Source of the DNA: a virus
Direction: 5' to 3' (one strand)
Virus record (IMG/VR): IMGVR_UViG_3300022920_000297
Span: 1 to 36,319 of that record
DNA: 36,319 bases
Positions 6,564 through 13,756 of this stretch are shown here, one piece after another. The translations under genes and the position numbers were made by a program. Position 1 is the first letter of the stretch. Each line of letters starts with the position of its first letter. Under the pieces are notes generated by a model. The model saw only the letters and a program-made list of their open reading frames with translations, was not told the origin of the DNA and did not search any database.

Positions 6564-7582
6564 ACTTCTCTCCTTGGGTTTACTTCTATATGTTTAATAA
6601 CGTGGTTCTTTACAAACTCTTGTACTGGACGTCTGTAGTGTCCGCAATCGCAAGTTGGTAAATCAAGTTGACTATCTATTTTTTGTCCATCCAAACCCAT
6701 AGTTTTTATGTATGCAATAATCATACCTTCTGGGCATCCTTTTACTTGGTGTTCTACTAGATAAGGATAATGTTTTTCTAGCATTAGATTTAATTCTGTT
6801 ACAACCTGAGGTTTTAATATTTTTCCTCTGTACTTAAGATCCCAACAAAACCAATTAAATTTTATACCTCTGCCTAATACTGATTCTTGTAACGATAGTA
6901 TTTCAGTATGACTTTTCATAACATGATTTAATGTATTAAACTTTAACTTTCCATGACTATACAAGTACTCTTCCATCGCGTCAACAATATTTTTGTCATC
7001 ACCCATTGCAGCATTCACTCGAGAAAGATAGGGTTCTAGCATTTGACGTGGAGATTTTCCGTGTTTTCCAAAGACAAATCTGTTATTGGATATCTCCATT
7101 ATAGTATGTGCATCTTTTACTTGGCTAAATTTAGATGACGCCAATGTTCCATGCATAATGCATCCTTGTTCAAGACTGATGCTTTTATAAAATTGGGGCA
7201 TTTCATGGTCGAATTGGAGAGGCATATCATGACTAAAACTAAACGAAGCTTCATTAAATCTAATTTCAGTAATTACATGTATGCAGTTAGCACTTCTTTC
7301 TAAACGAAAAAACTCAGCAAGCATCATGATCATCGTCTGATTATCAATACCAGGTTTGCCAAAGTTAACAACAGGATATCCTGAATCTCTTTGCAACATA
7401 TGTGTCCATTGATGTTGGACAGGCAATTCAGTACGTTCTTCACCATCAACAACATGTTTACAACTTCCCCAAGTATGACTACTGCCAAATACTGCAATAA
7501 ACGGTTCTTCAGGTAACTGATTGTTAAAGTATTCGATTCCCTGCTCTGGGCTGAGTTTATTAAATTGCTTTTGATTCATCAT
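6560..7582 (-). CDS. SGNH-like hydrolase family protein, paralogue 1
   Basis: A 340-residue protein. [12 protein letters not shown] (residues 28-39) resembles SGNH block I with the serine in [14 protein letters not shown] fits the block with Gly and Asn; and the end [15 protein letters not shown] contains D-x-x-H like block V 'DxxHP'. SGNH enzymes remove acyl groups from lipids or glycans. A paralogue of the same build lies at 7877-8833, sharing LPEE.FIAVFG.SHT, FNWFCWD and C.CGHY. The family is divergent, so activity is unproven. No signal peptide. The start overlaps nothing upstream (1 nt gap from the MIP18-like gene), and the end overlaps fdxA by 4 nt (ATGA). Its job among the Fe-S genes is unknown. 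Confidence 0.65.
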   Translation of the reverse strand: MMNQKQFNKLSPEQGIEYFNNQLPEEPFIAVFGSSHTWGSCKHVVDGEERTELPVQHQWTHMLQRDSGYPVVNFGKPGIDNQTMIMMLAEFFRLERSANCIHVITEIRFNEASFSFSHDMPLQFDHEMPQFYKSISLEQGCIMHGTLASSKFSQVKDAHTIMEISNNRFVFGKHGKSPRQMLEPYLSRVNAAMGDDKNIVDAMEEYLYSHGKLKFNTLNHVMKSHTEILSLQESVLGRGIKFNWFCWDLKYRGKILKPQVVTELNLMLEKHYPYLVEHQVKGCPEGMIIAYIKTMGLDGQKIDSQLDLPTCDCGHYRRPVQEFVKNHVIKHIEVNPRREV

Positions 7583-7583
7583 T

Positions 7584-7877
7584 TTAGTCGAATCCCAACA
7601 TCATTTTCGCATCGTCACTCATCATATCAGGACTAAATTGTGGACTGAATGTTACATCAACATCGCAAGTTTTTACAACGTTGGTTACTGCTTCATGAAC
7701 ATCTGCAATAATCTCATCTGCGGCTGGACAAAATGCACTAGTTAGCGTCATTAAAATGTCACAGTGATCTTCTTTAATTGTAATATCATATATCAATCCC
7801 AAGTTGTAGATGTCCACACTAATCTCTGGGTCATATACTTCTTTTAATTGTTCAATGATTTTGTCTTTTGTATCCAT
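7584..7877 (-). CDS. MIP18/SufT/PaaD-like (DUF59) Fe-S maturation factor
   Basis: A 97-residue protein that is the MIP18 domain alone. YDPEISVDIYNLGLIYDI is the conserved N-terminal segment ('v.DPEi.vdIvdLGLiydi'), and ILMTLTSAFCPAAD carries the conserved Thr and the functional Cys ('mTLT.p.CP'). Bacterial SufT and PaaD help deliver or mature Fe-S clusters in target enzymes. The start codon overlaps the stop of the preceding SGNH gene (TAATG), and the second SGNH paralogue follows after 1 nt. With IscA and FdxA in the same operon, Fe-S maturation is the most economical reading. Confidence 0.88.
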   Translation of the reverse strand: MDTKDKIIEQLKEVYDPEISVDIYNLGLIYDITIKEDHCDILMTLTSAFCPAADEIIADVHEAVTNVVKTCDVDVTFSPQFSPDMMSDDAKMMLGFD

Positions 7878-8833
7878 TATGTGCCAATACTTTCTAATAC
7901 GGCATTTGCAATGAACTGATGTACTTCTTCAGTGTAGTGGCCGCATTCACATTTATATTTAGTGACATCTGTACTATTAATACTGTCTTTAAATTTTCTA
8001 ATTGCACTTTCTTCTAGACCAGATATCTCACTATCGAAAATATCTGATGTTTGAATAAATGCTCTCTTAACAACACGATAGTCAACATCTTTATTGCTAA
8101 TTAAACTATGGTCGTCCCAACAGAACCAATTAAATTTTACACCACGTAGTTTACATAAACTAGCCATTGTCTTGATTTGCTGATAATCTTCAATTACAAG
8201 TTTCATTGTAACAATAGTATGTTTGTCAAATTGTTCTATCTGTTCTACAATCTTATCAAATACCTCAGGATCAATATCATAACGCTGGCTTGGATTCAAT
8301 TTTGTCACATAGTTTTTTAAATAATCAAAGCCCATTTTAAGTAGGCTATTTGGCAAACGTAGCATAAGTTTATCATCAACTGTATTACGTTTGTATTTTA
8401 CTTGGGTAATATCTGGATCATTCCAATCATAACCACTTGTCAATTGTTGCTCAAATGCATTACGTCTAAGATCAGTAAAATCATTAAGCAAATCTCTACT
8501 AATTCTAAACGCAGGCTGTGCCAATCTAGTTTCGCATACCACTTGTGTACAATTACTACTACCTGGTAGCAACAAAAAGTCAATCATTTGTTGAATCATA
8601 TTTGGATTATCGTTTCCTGACACACTAAAATTAATAACAGGCGTACCCATTATGTCTCCAACATGTGTTGTCCAGAAATCAGACTTTTCAAGTGATATCT
8701 TATCGCCACGCACACAATTGCCACTAGTATGGCTTGTTCCAAATACTGCAATAAACTTTTCTTCAGGTAATTGCTTGTTTAGCTCTGCAAGAGTATCTGC
8801 ATACTTTGCATGTATGCGTCTAAGATTCATCAT
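7877..8833 (-). CDS. SGNH-like hydrolase family protein, paralogue 2
   Basis: A 318-residue paralogue of the protein at 6560-7582. It shows FIAVFGTSHTSG (block I, Ser34), NFSVSGNDNP (Gly/Asn block), VVCETRLAQPAF matching [13 protein letters not shown] in the other copy, FNWFCWDD, and a C-terminal KCECGHYTEEVHQFIANAVL where E-x-x-H replaces D-x-x-H. Four nucleotides overlap the QueD-like gene (ATGA) and one overlaps the MIP18-like gene, so all three are coupled. The acidic member of the triad differs between the two copies, which suggests split functions or loss of activity in one. Confidence 0.65.
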   Translation of the reverse strand: MMNLRRIHAKYADTLAELNKQLPEEKFIAVFGTSHTSGNCVRGDKISLEKSDFWTTHVGDIMGTPVINFSVSGNDNPNMIQQMIDFLLLPGSSNCTQVVCETRLAQPAFRISRDLLNDFTDLRRNAFEQQLTSGYDWNDPDITQVKYKRNTVDDKLMLRLPNSLLKMGFDYLKNYVTKLNPSQRYDIDPEVFDKIVEQIEQFDKHTIVTMKLVIEDYQQIKTMASLCKLRGVKFNWFCWDDHSLISNKDVDYRVVKRAFIQTSDIFDSEISGLEESAIRKFKDSINSTDVTKYKCECGHYTEEVHQFIANAVLESIGT

Positions 8834-9309
8834 TTATCGCTTGTCCGTATTTTTTGTACTGTAAATGGTGTATAGATAGCACTATTAGAACCATGCTCTG
8901 CACATTCTGCTGACTCACACCAACAACGTCCATCTGACATCTCACGTACTAAGTTATCTGCAAAACGCCATGCATGCTCTGCAAACTTTTCTGCGCCAAC
9001 ACCATCAAACACTCTCATTTCAATAATGTCTTTCTTTTGCAACTCAATAAAAGTGTCCATGTGCGGATCGTTTCTATCAATAGCAGTCTTATGATCAAAG
9101 TGATCTTCTAGCCATGCTTTAAGTGGCTTTAGTCCGCCAAAATCTACTGCCCAGTTTTTATTATCTAGATCATTACAACCAAATGTAAATTTAAATTGCA
9201 AACTATATCCATGCAGTAAATGACAATGTGAATGATCTGCGTTAGGTTGACGGAACACCGCTGATAGTCCGATGTTATGTCCGTATGTTTTTGTACTATA
9301 ATAAGCCAT
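8830..9309 (-). CDS. QueD / 6-pyruvoyl-tetrahydropterin synthase-like protein, divergent
   Basis: A 159-residue T-fold protein. CHLLHGYSL matches the 'C...HGH.y' active-site region; NWAVDFGGLKPLKAWLEDHF followed by DHKTAIDRNDP matches 'GmviDFg.lK......l..lDH..LN'; and VGAEKFAEHAWRFADNLV fits the C-terminal 'pT.En.A..i...l'. The zinc site is unusual: the first His appears replaced (AVFRQ) and HGH is HGY, so at least two of the three canonical ligands are missing. I recall a bacterial QueD-like family with this same FRQ...HC..LHGY pattern. QueD makes carboxytetrahydropterin for 7-deazaguanine; no other gene of that pathway is in the window. First gene of the iron cassette operon. Confidence 0.75.
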   Translation of the reverse strand: MAYYSTKTYGHNIGLSAVFRQPNADHSHCHLLHGYSLQFKFTFGCNDLDNKNWAVDFGGLKPLKAWLEDHFDHKTAIDRNDPHMDTFIELQKKDIIEMRVFDGVGAEKFAEHAWRFADNLVREMSDGRCWCESAECAEHGSNSAIYTPFTVQKIRTSDK

Positions 9310-9332
9310 GATATTCTCCTATATTAGTTTTA

Positions 9333-9360
9333 AGTATAACAAATATGTGTTATATGTCAA
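9333..9360 (-). promoter_or_regulatory. Promoter with internal inverted repeat, upstream of the iron/Fe-S cassette
   Basis: TTGACA (9355-9360), 16 nt, TATACT (9333-9338) on the minus strand, 24 nt before the QueD-like ATG. The spacer holds an inverted repeat with 7-nt arms TATAACA and TGTTATA separated by 6 nt (9335-9354), overlapping the -10 box. A repressor bound there would block RNA polymerase. Whether it is iron-responsive cannot be judged; it does not obviously match a Fur box. Confidence 0.65.
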
Positions 9361-9368
9361 GTAAAGTA

Positions 9369-10004
9369 TTACTGGATAGCTACATTTTTACTCACGTATG
9401 TAAACATCTCTGGACATAGTCTGGCATTGATAACCAACCAAAGACTGTCCTTTGTGCCTGCATTAAATAACGTGTGTTCTAGTGTAGTGTTCACCGCATA
9501 TAGATTTCCATTGTCCCAATTTAAAGTTCGATCTTCTATCATGAAACGAAACCAAGGTGATGCAGAATTACTGAGAGGCATAATTAATCTAAATGCTTCT
9601 TGGTGTAGCTTTCTGCTATCGCGGTGAGGTGGAAAATAACCTCCTGGAGGTATTCTCAATATATGTGTACGATTGATATATGGTAAAATTGGAGTTAACA
9701 AGTTTTGTAGATCTTGACACTTATGAAACACTGGTGTTGGTACAGTAAAATCACTTTCTTGCCAGTTAGCATCGTGAATACGATTCCATTCCTTTAAACT
9801 ACTAATAGCAGGACCAGCTTTGTTTACTCCGTCTTCATTTAGGATACATAATCCCTGACGTGGAATATATGATTTAAATTCGTTATACTGATACCAGTCG
9901 TTGTCAAACTGTTTAAGGTCTTCTAGTAAGCGGCTAACTTTTACACTGCCATTAAGTAGAATCTGATTACCAAATTGAAATATATGGTATGGTGTTATTT
10001 CCAT
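9369..10004 (-). CDS. 2OG-Fe(II) oxygenase (aspartyl/asparaginyl beta-hydroxylase-like)
   Basis: A 211-residue double-stranded beta-helix protein. RIPPGGYFPPHRDS gives the iron ligands His127 and Asp129, LEHTLFNAG gives the distal His177, and WLVINAR provides Arg195 for 2-oxoglutarate. This is the layout of the aspartyl/asparaginyl hydroxylase branch ('i.pG..i..HrD', '..H...N.....R..l'). The substrate is unknown; phage members are common in marine T4-like viruses. It follows an unknown gene at 10025-10684 and precedes the iron operon promoter. It needs Fe(II), which connects it in a loose way to the cassette next door. Confidence 0.8.
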   Translation of the reverse strand: MEITPYHIFQFGNQILLNGSVKVSRLLEDLKQFDNDWYQYNEFKSYIPRQGLCILNEDGVNKAGPAISSLKEWNRIHDANWQESDFTVPTPVFHKCQDLQNLLTPILPYINRTHILRIPPGGYFPPHRDSRKLHQEAFRLIMPLSNSASPWFRFMIEDRTLNWDNGNLYAVNTTLEHTLFNAGTKDSLWLVINARLCPEMFTYVSKNVAIQ

Positions 10005-10024
10005 TTTATTGCTCCTACTAGTAC

Positions 10025-10684
10025 TTAGTCATTTAATTGCAACCAAAGATCAACAGCTGATTGTCTCCAGTTTTGTTTATGTTGTGTAAAATACTTGCCT
10101 TCAGTGTATCGTAAGAACTGCCAATCATACTTAAATTGTGTATTAGGGTTCCATTCTCCATCACGTTCATTTTCAGAATTTGCTGAGTAAGTGGTAAAAT
10201 CTATTTCATCTACATATTGAAATGTTAAGTGTGATATTACGTCTTCAACTGGCAAGTCTGTTATGTCAATAGTATCGTCTGGTATATCAAACACTGGCTC
10301 ATTAAAATAAATGTATACGCCAGGTATGGGCTGATTTATTCTACACAATGCAGCATACCGCCCGCTTCCTGGATGTACTCTATATCTATTAAACCAAGGC
10401 TCATGTACTAACTGTGGTAAAAATTGAATACTGCTATTGGCCAAGTGGTATATTTTACTTGCATCTTCTAATACATCACGATGCGGCATAGAGTTATCAG
10501 TTGCATCACTACCAGCAAAATATTCTACATCACTTAGTGGTATTTTTGAATACTTTTTATATAAATCCAATACCATAGGAGTAGGATCTGTACATAGTTT
10601 TCGAAGCTCTGGTATAATTAATAATTTACCACCTTGCTTGGAATGTCTATCTCTCCAGTCTTCAAATACGTCATAATTTATCAT
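10025..10684 (-). CDS. Hypothetical protein
   Basis: A 219-residue soluble protein. The central stretch WFNRYRVHPGSGRYAALC followed by PGVYIYFNEP is the most conserved-looking part, and I have an impression of similar sequences in marine phages, but I cannot name a family. It begins within the last 14 nt of the SGNH gene when that gene is read through its frameshift. The 20 nt before the oxygenase gene contain a weak ribosome site. The aromatic-rich ends (WRQSAVDLWLQL) suggest a globular domain. A position between an SGNH hydrolase and a hydroxylase might point to glycan or small-molecule modification; that is a guess. Confidence 0.6.
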   Translation of the reverse strand: MINYDVFEDWRDRHSKQGGKLLIIPELRKLCTDPTPMVLDLYKKYSKIPLSDVEYFAGSDATDNSMPHRDVLEDASKIYHLANSSIQFLPQLVHEPWFNRYRVHPGSGRYAALCRINQPIPGVYIYFNEPVFDIPDDTIDITDLPVEDVISHLTFQYVDEIDFTTYSANSENERDGEWNPNTQFKYDWQFLRYTEGKYFTQHKQNWRQSAVDLWLQLND

Positions 10685-11320
10685 CTAGTATCCTCGATGC
10701 CATATTGATATGCCAAACAGCACCAGGATGTAATCCGTCCCGTGCCTGAAAATCATTATCTTCAAACAAATACTGCTGAAGATTAATATTGTTAACCACA
10801 CAATACTGAGTTAAGAATAATGAATTTTTAATATAGTTATATTCGTCAACTTTATCATTTTGTAAACTTGTGTAGTCAATACTGGTTGGTCTGTATTTTT
10901 TCTTTCATACCGATATCCAGTTAGTTGCCCATCTTCTGTAACATGTTCACGACGACTTGGAATTGTCCACAATACTACAATATTTTTAGGTTTAAATGCT
11001 TCGCAATATGTGTATGCCATACGAACAATTGCATCGTTACTAATGCCACATATTCCTAAATTGGCATATTCGATAATATCAGCATATGGAGTTTGAACAC
11101 CATAGCCCATCGCATGACTACATCCAAAGCTGGCATCAACACCTAGCCCTGGACAAATTGTTCCACGATATCTGTATTCGTTAAAATAGTATAGTACTTC
11201 ATTACTATCCCCGCCAAGTGATTGCTCAGTTTCATCTAACCAATTACGCTGTCCAGGTTCTTCGTGCCCAAGGTGAAACTGGCTAAACCAGTCTCCCTTG
11301 ATGTCACGTAGTTCTTTCAT
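10671..11320 (-). CDS. SGNH hydrolase interrupted by a -1 frameshift at an A6 run
   Basis: From the ATG at 11320 (TAATG overlap with the upstream stop, GGTGGA ribosome site) the frame encodes block I ASFGCSHAMG (about residue 68) and the Gly/Asn block NLGICGISND. It ends at 10811 after an unrelated-looking tail. Shifting by -1 at the A6 run (10896-10901) opens another 75 codons ending at 10671, which contain RDGLHPGAVWHINMA, a textbook SGNH block V with the Asp-x-x-His pair. The joined protein would be 216 residues. The span is 650 nt and needs 651, so exactly one base is missing. In the zero frame the site reads A AAA AAT, a possible slippery heptamer. Mutation, sequencing error in the homopolymer or programmed frameshifting are all possible. 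Confidence 0.75.
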
Positions 11321-11880
11321 TAATTCCACCGATAAAAAATGTGAGTGCCAATCTGGCCTACACGAGTAATACTCCATCCACGTTTGCTACGACTCCAAGC
11401 TGGATTAACATAAGTTGTATGATAATGTGTTGCGCCTTCTGTGATACCACGATATGTATCCATAATAATCACATCCCAAGCAATACTGCGAGCTTTGTAG
11501 AATGCATCCATCTCATGTGGGGTATCTGCCTTACCGTCGCAATACCAACTGAACTGACACTTATTTCGTCTCATGTTGCCGTCGCTGTCCTGCATACCTT
11601 GCTTGACTACATCACAGATTGTATTTGGGTAACGTGTATCTTGCACACGATTAAGTACCACATCAGCAACCGCATATTGATCAGCATTACTACTACTACG
11701 TGCTTCGTAATAGATATTTAGCGCCATACATTCAATCTGTGGATATGTATTTGGGTCGTACTTAACTTGTTCATTTAGATCTTCGACTCCTTGTTTATAG
11801 AATGGAGTTCCAGTATCTGCATCTGCCTGAGCGCCAGATGCAATTACCATAGCTGTCATTACTGCTAGAAACTTTTTCAT
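11320..11880 (-). CDS. SleB/CwlJ-family cell wall hydrolase with signal peptide
   Basis: A 186-residue protein with a Sec signal peptide (MKKFLAVMTAMVIASGAQA, cleavage near residue 19). From residue 48 it follows the Hydrolase_2 (SleB/CwlJ) domain: ECMALNIYYEARS with catalytic Glu59, QYAVADVVLNRVQDTRYPNT, CQFSWYCDGK, and GATHYHTTYVNPAWS. Family members cleave peptidoglycan glycan strands. With its own signal peptide the protein reaches the periplasm without a holin, so it is a good endolysin candidate. It follows the glycine-zipper gene by 22 nt in the unit that starts at the 12437-12465 promoter. Confidence 0.88.
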   Translation of the reverse strand: MKKFLAVMTAMVIASGAQADADTGTPFYKQGVEDLNEQVKYDPNTYPQIECMALNIYYEARSSSNADQYAVADVVLNRVQDTRYPNTICDVVKQGMQDSDGNMRRNKCQFSWYCDGKADTPHEMDAFYKARSIAWDVIIMDTYRGITEGATHYHTTYVNPAWSRSKRGWSITRVGQIGTHIFYRWN

Positions 11881-11902
11881 CGTTTATATCTACTCTTTTT
11901 TA

Positions 11903-12406
11903 TTACAATGATGCGTTAAGATATACAGTGGTGCCTTTGCGGTACCATTGTTGAGTATTAAATGTAACTGTTTGGTTACCAACACGTACTGTAACGATGT
12001 TATCGCCACGTACTGATCGAGCTTTGTCTTGGTATACTGTAGTACACTGACGTTGATTGCGATAGCCTACAATAACAGTTTGTGTTGTACCTTGCGCTTT
12101 ATCAGCGCCAACAATACCACCAAGGATAGCACCTGCGGCGGCACCTTTGTCATTACCACCAATTACTTTGCCAAGTACGCCGCCAATGATCATACCACCA
12201 AGGGCACCTTCACCAGCATTGCCTCCGCCAGTACGGCGTTCTTCATAAATTGGTACTTCTACAGTCTTACAACTTTCAACTGGTGTTGAACTTACAACAT
12301 CACGATATGTTTCTTGCATTTTAACAACAGTGCCGCGAAGCTCTGCTGCTGATAGAGCAGAAGATGCAAGTGCAAAAACTGCTGTTAGTGTCAATACTTT
12401 ATTCAT
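11903..12406 (-). CDS. Secreted glycine-zipper (2TM) protein
   Basis: A 167-residue protein with a signal peptide (MNKVLTLTAVFALASSALSA; no lipobox Cys, so probably a soluble or outer-membrane-inserted protein). Residues 62-100 hold a glycine zipper: GEGALGGMIIGGVLGKVIGG followed by KGAAAGAILGGIVGADK, as in the Rickettsia 17-kDa antigen family. After it comes VIVGYRNQRQCTTVYQDKA and a beta-rich end. Such proteins insert in, or destabilise, the outer membrane. Placed before a peptidoglycan hydrolase, a lysis or outer-membrane disruption role is a reasonable inference. Strong leader: AAAGGAATACAAA before ATG, with a promoter about 30-60 nt upstream. Confidence 0.8.
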   Translation of the reverse strand: MNKVLTLTAVFALASSALSAAELRGTVVKMQETYRDVVSSTPVESCKTVEVPIYEERRTGGGNAGEGALGGMIIGGVLGKVIGGNDKGAAAGAILGGIVGADKAQGTTQTVIVGYRNQRQCTTVYQDKARSVRGDNIVTVRVGNQTVTFNTQQWYRKGTTVYLNASL

Positions 12407-12436
12407 TTTGTATTCCTTTGTTTAACTTGTCCATAC

Positions 12437-12465
12437 TTTATACAGTAAGACGTATTGGTTGTCAA
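12437..12465 (-). promoter_or_regulatory. Sigma-70-like promoter for the glycine-zipper / SleB unit
   Basis: TTGACA (12460-12465), 17 nt, TATAAA (12437-12442) on the minus strand. It follows a hairpin terminator by 5 nt. The leader GTATGGACAAGTTAAACAAA is closely similar to those before the genes at 13646 and 16002. Confidence 0.75.
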
Positions 12466-12470
12466 GTAAA

Positions 12471-12491
12471 AAGCGGCAAATAATGCCACTT
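12471..12491 (-). terminator. Rho-independent-like terminator after the HD hydrolase gene
   Basis: On the minus strand, arm AAGTGGCA, a 5-nt loop, then TGCCGCTT followed by TTT. One T-G wobble pair. With A-rich sequence upstream and T-rich sequence downstream it could work in both directions. It separates the HD gene from the next promoter. Confidence 0.7.
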
Positions 12492-12497
12492 TTATTT

Positions 12498-12998
12498 TTA
12501 TATGGCTACACTTTTAAGTGCAGCTTTGTAAATAGGTGTTCCCTTAACTTTGGTCATAACGTCAAGAAGCAATTGCATTTCTTTACGATATACAATGTTA
12601 AAGTTAGGATCGTTTTCGCCAATATCTGAAGCGTTATCAATAATATCAGCACACTTTACAAATTGCGCTTCGTATGAAGCATCTGCACTATGTTGACGAT
12701 CCAATGCTTTACGAACAGCACGATTGCCATCTGTTGGGACACTTACATCAGTAAGCCCATCAACAATAACTGCAATGTCAGAACCAAAGTTACTTTGGAT
12801 ATCTTCCATAGTTACATTGGTATCTTCCACTGTATCGTGCAAGTATGCCGCAGCAATCATATCTTTTGTGCCACGAAACTCATGTACTAGATTAGCAACA
12901 CGAATTGGGTGAACAATGTAAGACTCGCCTGTGTATTTGCGTTTTTGATTAACTGCTTCATGTGCAATTGTTGCAAAATGTAGGGCTTGATTTGACAT
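12498..12998 (-). CDS. SpoT/MESH1-like HD-domain (p)ppGpp hydrolase
   Basis: A 166-residue protein that is essentially the RelA/SpoT hydrolase domain alone. YIVHPIRVANLV gives His30, YLHDTVEDTNVT gives the His54-Asp55 pair with Glu58-Asp59, and FVKCADIIDNASDI gives the late Asp118 in the 'vKlADrlhN' position. These are the metal- and substrate-binding residues of SpoT and of small alarmone hydrolases. No synthetase, TGS or ACT domain is present. It could clear ppGpp and keep host transcription and translation running during infection; other nucleotide substrates are possible. It follows a small unknown gene by 1 nt in the unit from the 13678-13706 promoter and ends at a clear terminator. Confidence 0.85.
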   Translation of the reverse strand: MSNQALHFATIAHEAVNQKRKYTGESYIVHPIRVANLVHEFRGTKDMIAAAYLHDTVEDTNVTMEDIQSNFGSDIAVIVDGLTDVSVPTDGNRAVRKALDRQHSADASYEAQFVKCADIIDNASDIGENDPNFNIVYRKEMQLLLDVMTKVKGTPIYKAALKSVAI

Positions 12999-12999
12999 A

Positions 13000-13389
13000 T
13001 TAACTTCCTGTTACTAATAGTAAAGAACCATCATCTTGCATTTCAAAATCTTCAATGTAAGAATGATGCGTTCCGCTTTGTTTGATGCATGACTCTGCAG
13101 CGGCCCATAAAGAAGCAACAGTGCCATTTACTGCAAAAGAACTAACTTGTGCCATTGCAGTGTTAGTACCATCTTTCAAATCATTGTAAATTTCTTCACA
13201 TGTTGCATCAGTACGAACAAATGTATAAACAACTTTACGCATTTTGTTAGTAAAGATAGCATGCTCTGATTTCACAGGACCTGTTTCATATATTGACCAA
13301 ACAGTTGTCATACCAAGTTCTTTTTGCATTGCAAAGAAGTGATCCATTGAGATAGTAAATTCATCGATTTGTGTTTGTGAATTTGTCAT
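13000..13389 (-). CDS. Hypothetical protein
   Basis: A 129-residue soluble alpha/beta protein. Segments such as VWSIYETGPVKSEHAIFTNK followed by KVVYTFVRTDATCEEIYNDL look like a compact fold with alternating strands and helices. No recognisable motif and no signal peptide. It lies between an 79-residue unknown gene and the HD hydrolase in one short operon, with an ordinary ribosome site (TAGGAGATTATATA before ATG). Function not assignable. Confidence 0.65.
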   Translation of the reverse strand: MTNSQTQIDEFTISMDHFFAMQKELGMTTVWSIYETGPVKSEHAIFTNKMRKVVYTFVRTDATCEEIYNDLKDGTNTAMAQVSSFAVNGTVASLWAAAESCIKQSGTHHSYIEDFEMQDDGSLLLVTGS

Positions 13390-13406
13390 TATATAATCTC
13401 CTAAAA

Positions 13407-13646
13407 TTAAACTTTAGCTACAGATTTGCCATTTGCAAATGATGCTTCACAGTATACAAAAACTTCTTCACGTACTGCTGTATCAGTTGCTTCTTCAAAT
13501 ACTTGACAATTTGACAAACTATCCAAGTCACCCATTACACAGTTGAAAAGCTCTTCTAAATCAGTAAAGCCACGTCCGATAAATTCATCTGCGATTGCTT
13601 TAACTGCTGCGTTTCCTGCGTCTGTGAACATTGCAAAGTTTGTCAT
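13407..13646 (-). CDS. Hypothetical acidic small protein
   Basis: A 79-residue acidic protein (MTNFAMFTDAGNAAVKAIAD, later FTDLEELFNCVMGDLDSLSN). Two Cys residues lie in the middle and one near the end, without a metal-binding spacing. It is the first gene after the 13678-13706 promoter and has the leader GAGGAATACAAA before its ATG, nearly the same as the leader of the glycine-zipper gene at 12406. The helical pattern might allow a small regulator, but there is no evidence for one. Confidence 0.65.
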   Translation of the reverse strand: MTNFAMFTDAGNAAVKAIADEFIGRGFTDLEELFNCVMGDLDSLSNCQVFEEATDTAVREEVFVYCEASFANGKSVAKV

Positions 13647-13677
13647 TTTGTATTCCTCTGTTTTAACTTATACATAC

Positions 13678-13706
13678 TTTCTAGCAGTTCCAGACCAAGA
13701 TGTCAA
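13678..13706 (-). promoter_or_regulatory. Sigma-70-like promoter before the 13646 gene
   Basis: TTGACA (13701-13706), 17 nt, TAGAAA (13678-13683), with a poor -10 box. The same arrangement and an almost identical following leader (GTATGTATAAGTTAAAAC) recur at 16035-16063, which argues that the element is maintained. Confidence 0.55.
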
Positions 13707-13715
13707 CAGAAAACA

Positions 13716-13737
13716 GAAACTAAGTTTCCTTAGTTTC
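13716..13737 (-). terminator. Hairpin terminator after the phosphomannomutase gene
   Basis: A perfect 9-bp stem GAAACTAAG / CTTAGTTTC closed by a GAAA tetraloop on the minus strand, followed by TGTTTTCTG. The T-run is weak, so it may also act as an RNA stability element. It lies 20 nt after the stop of the HAD-family gene and 10 nt before the next promoter. Confidence 0.65.
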
Positions 13738-13756
13738 CAATAGGTTACAAAATAAT

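Noticed and set aside
8830-9309. Claiming that the phage makes 7-deazaguanine-modified DNA
   Set aside because: Only a divergent QueD-like gene is present here; folE, queE, queC and transglycosylase genes are not in the window.
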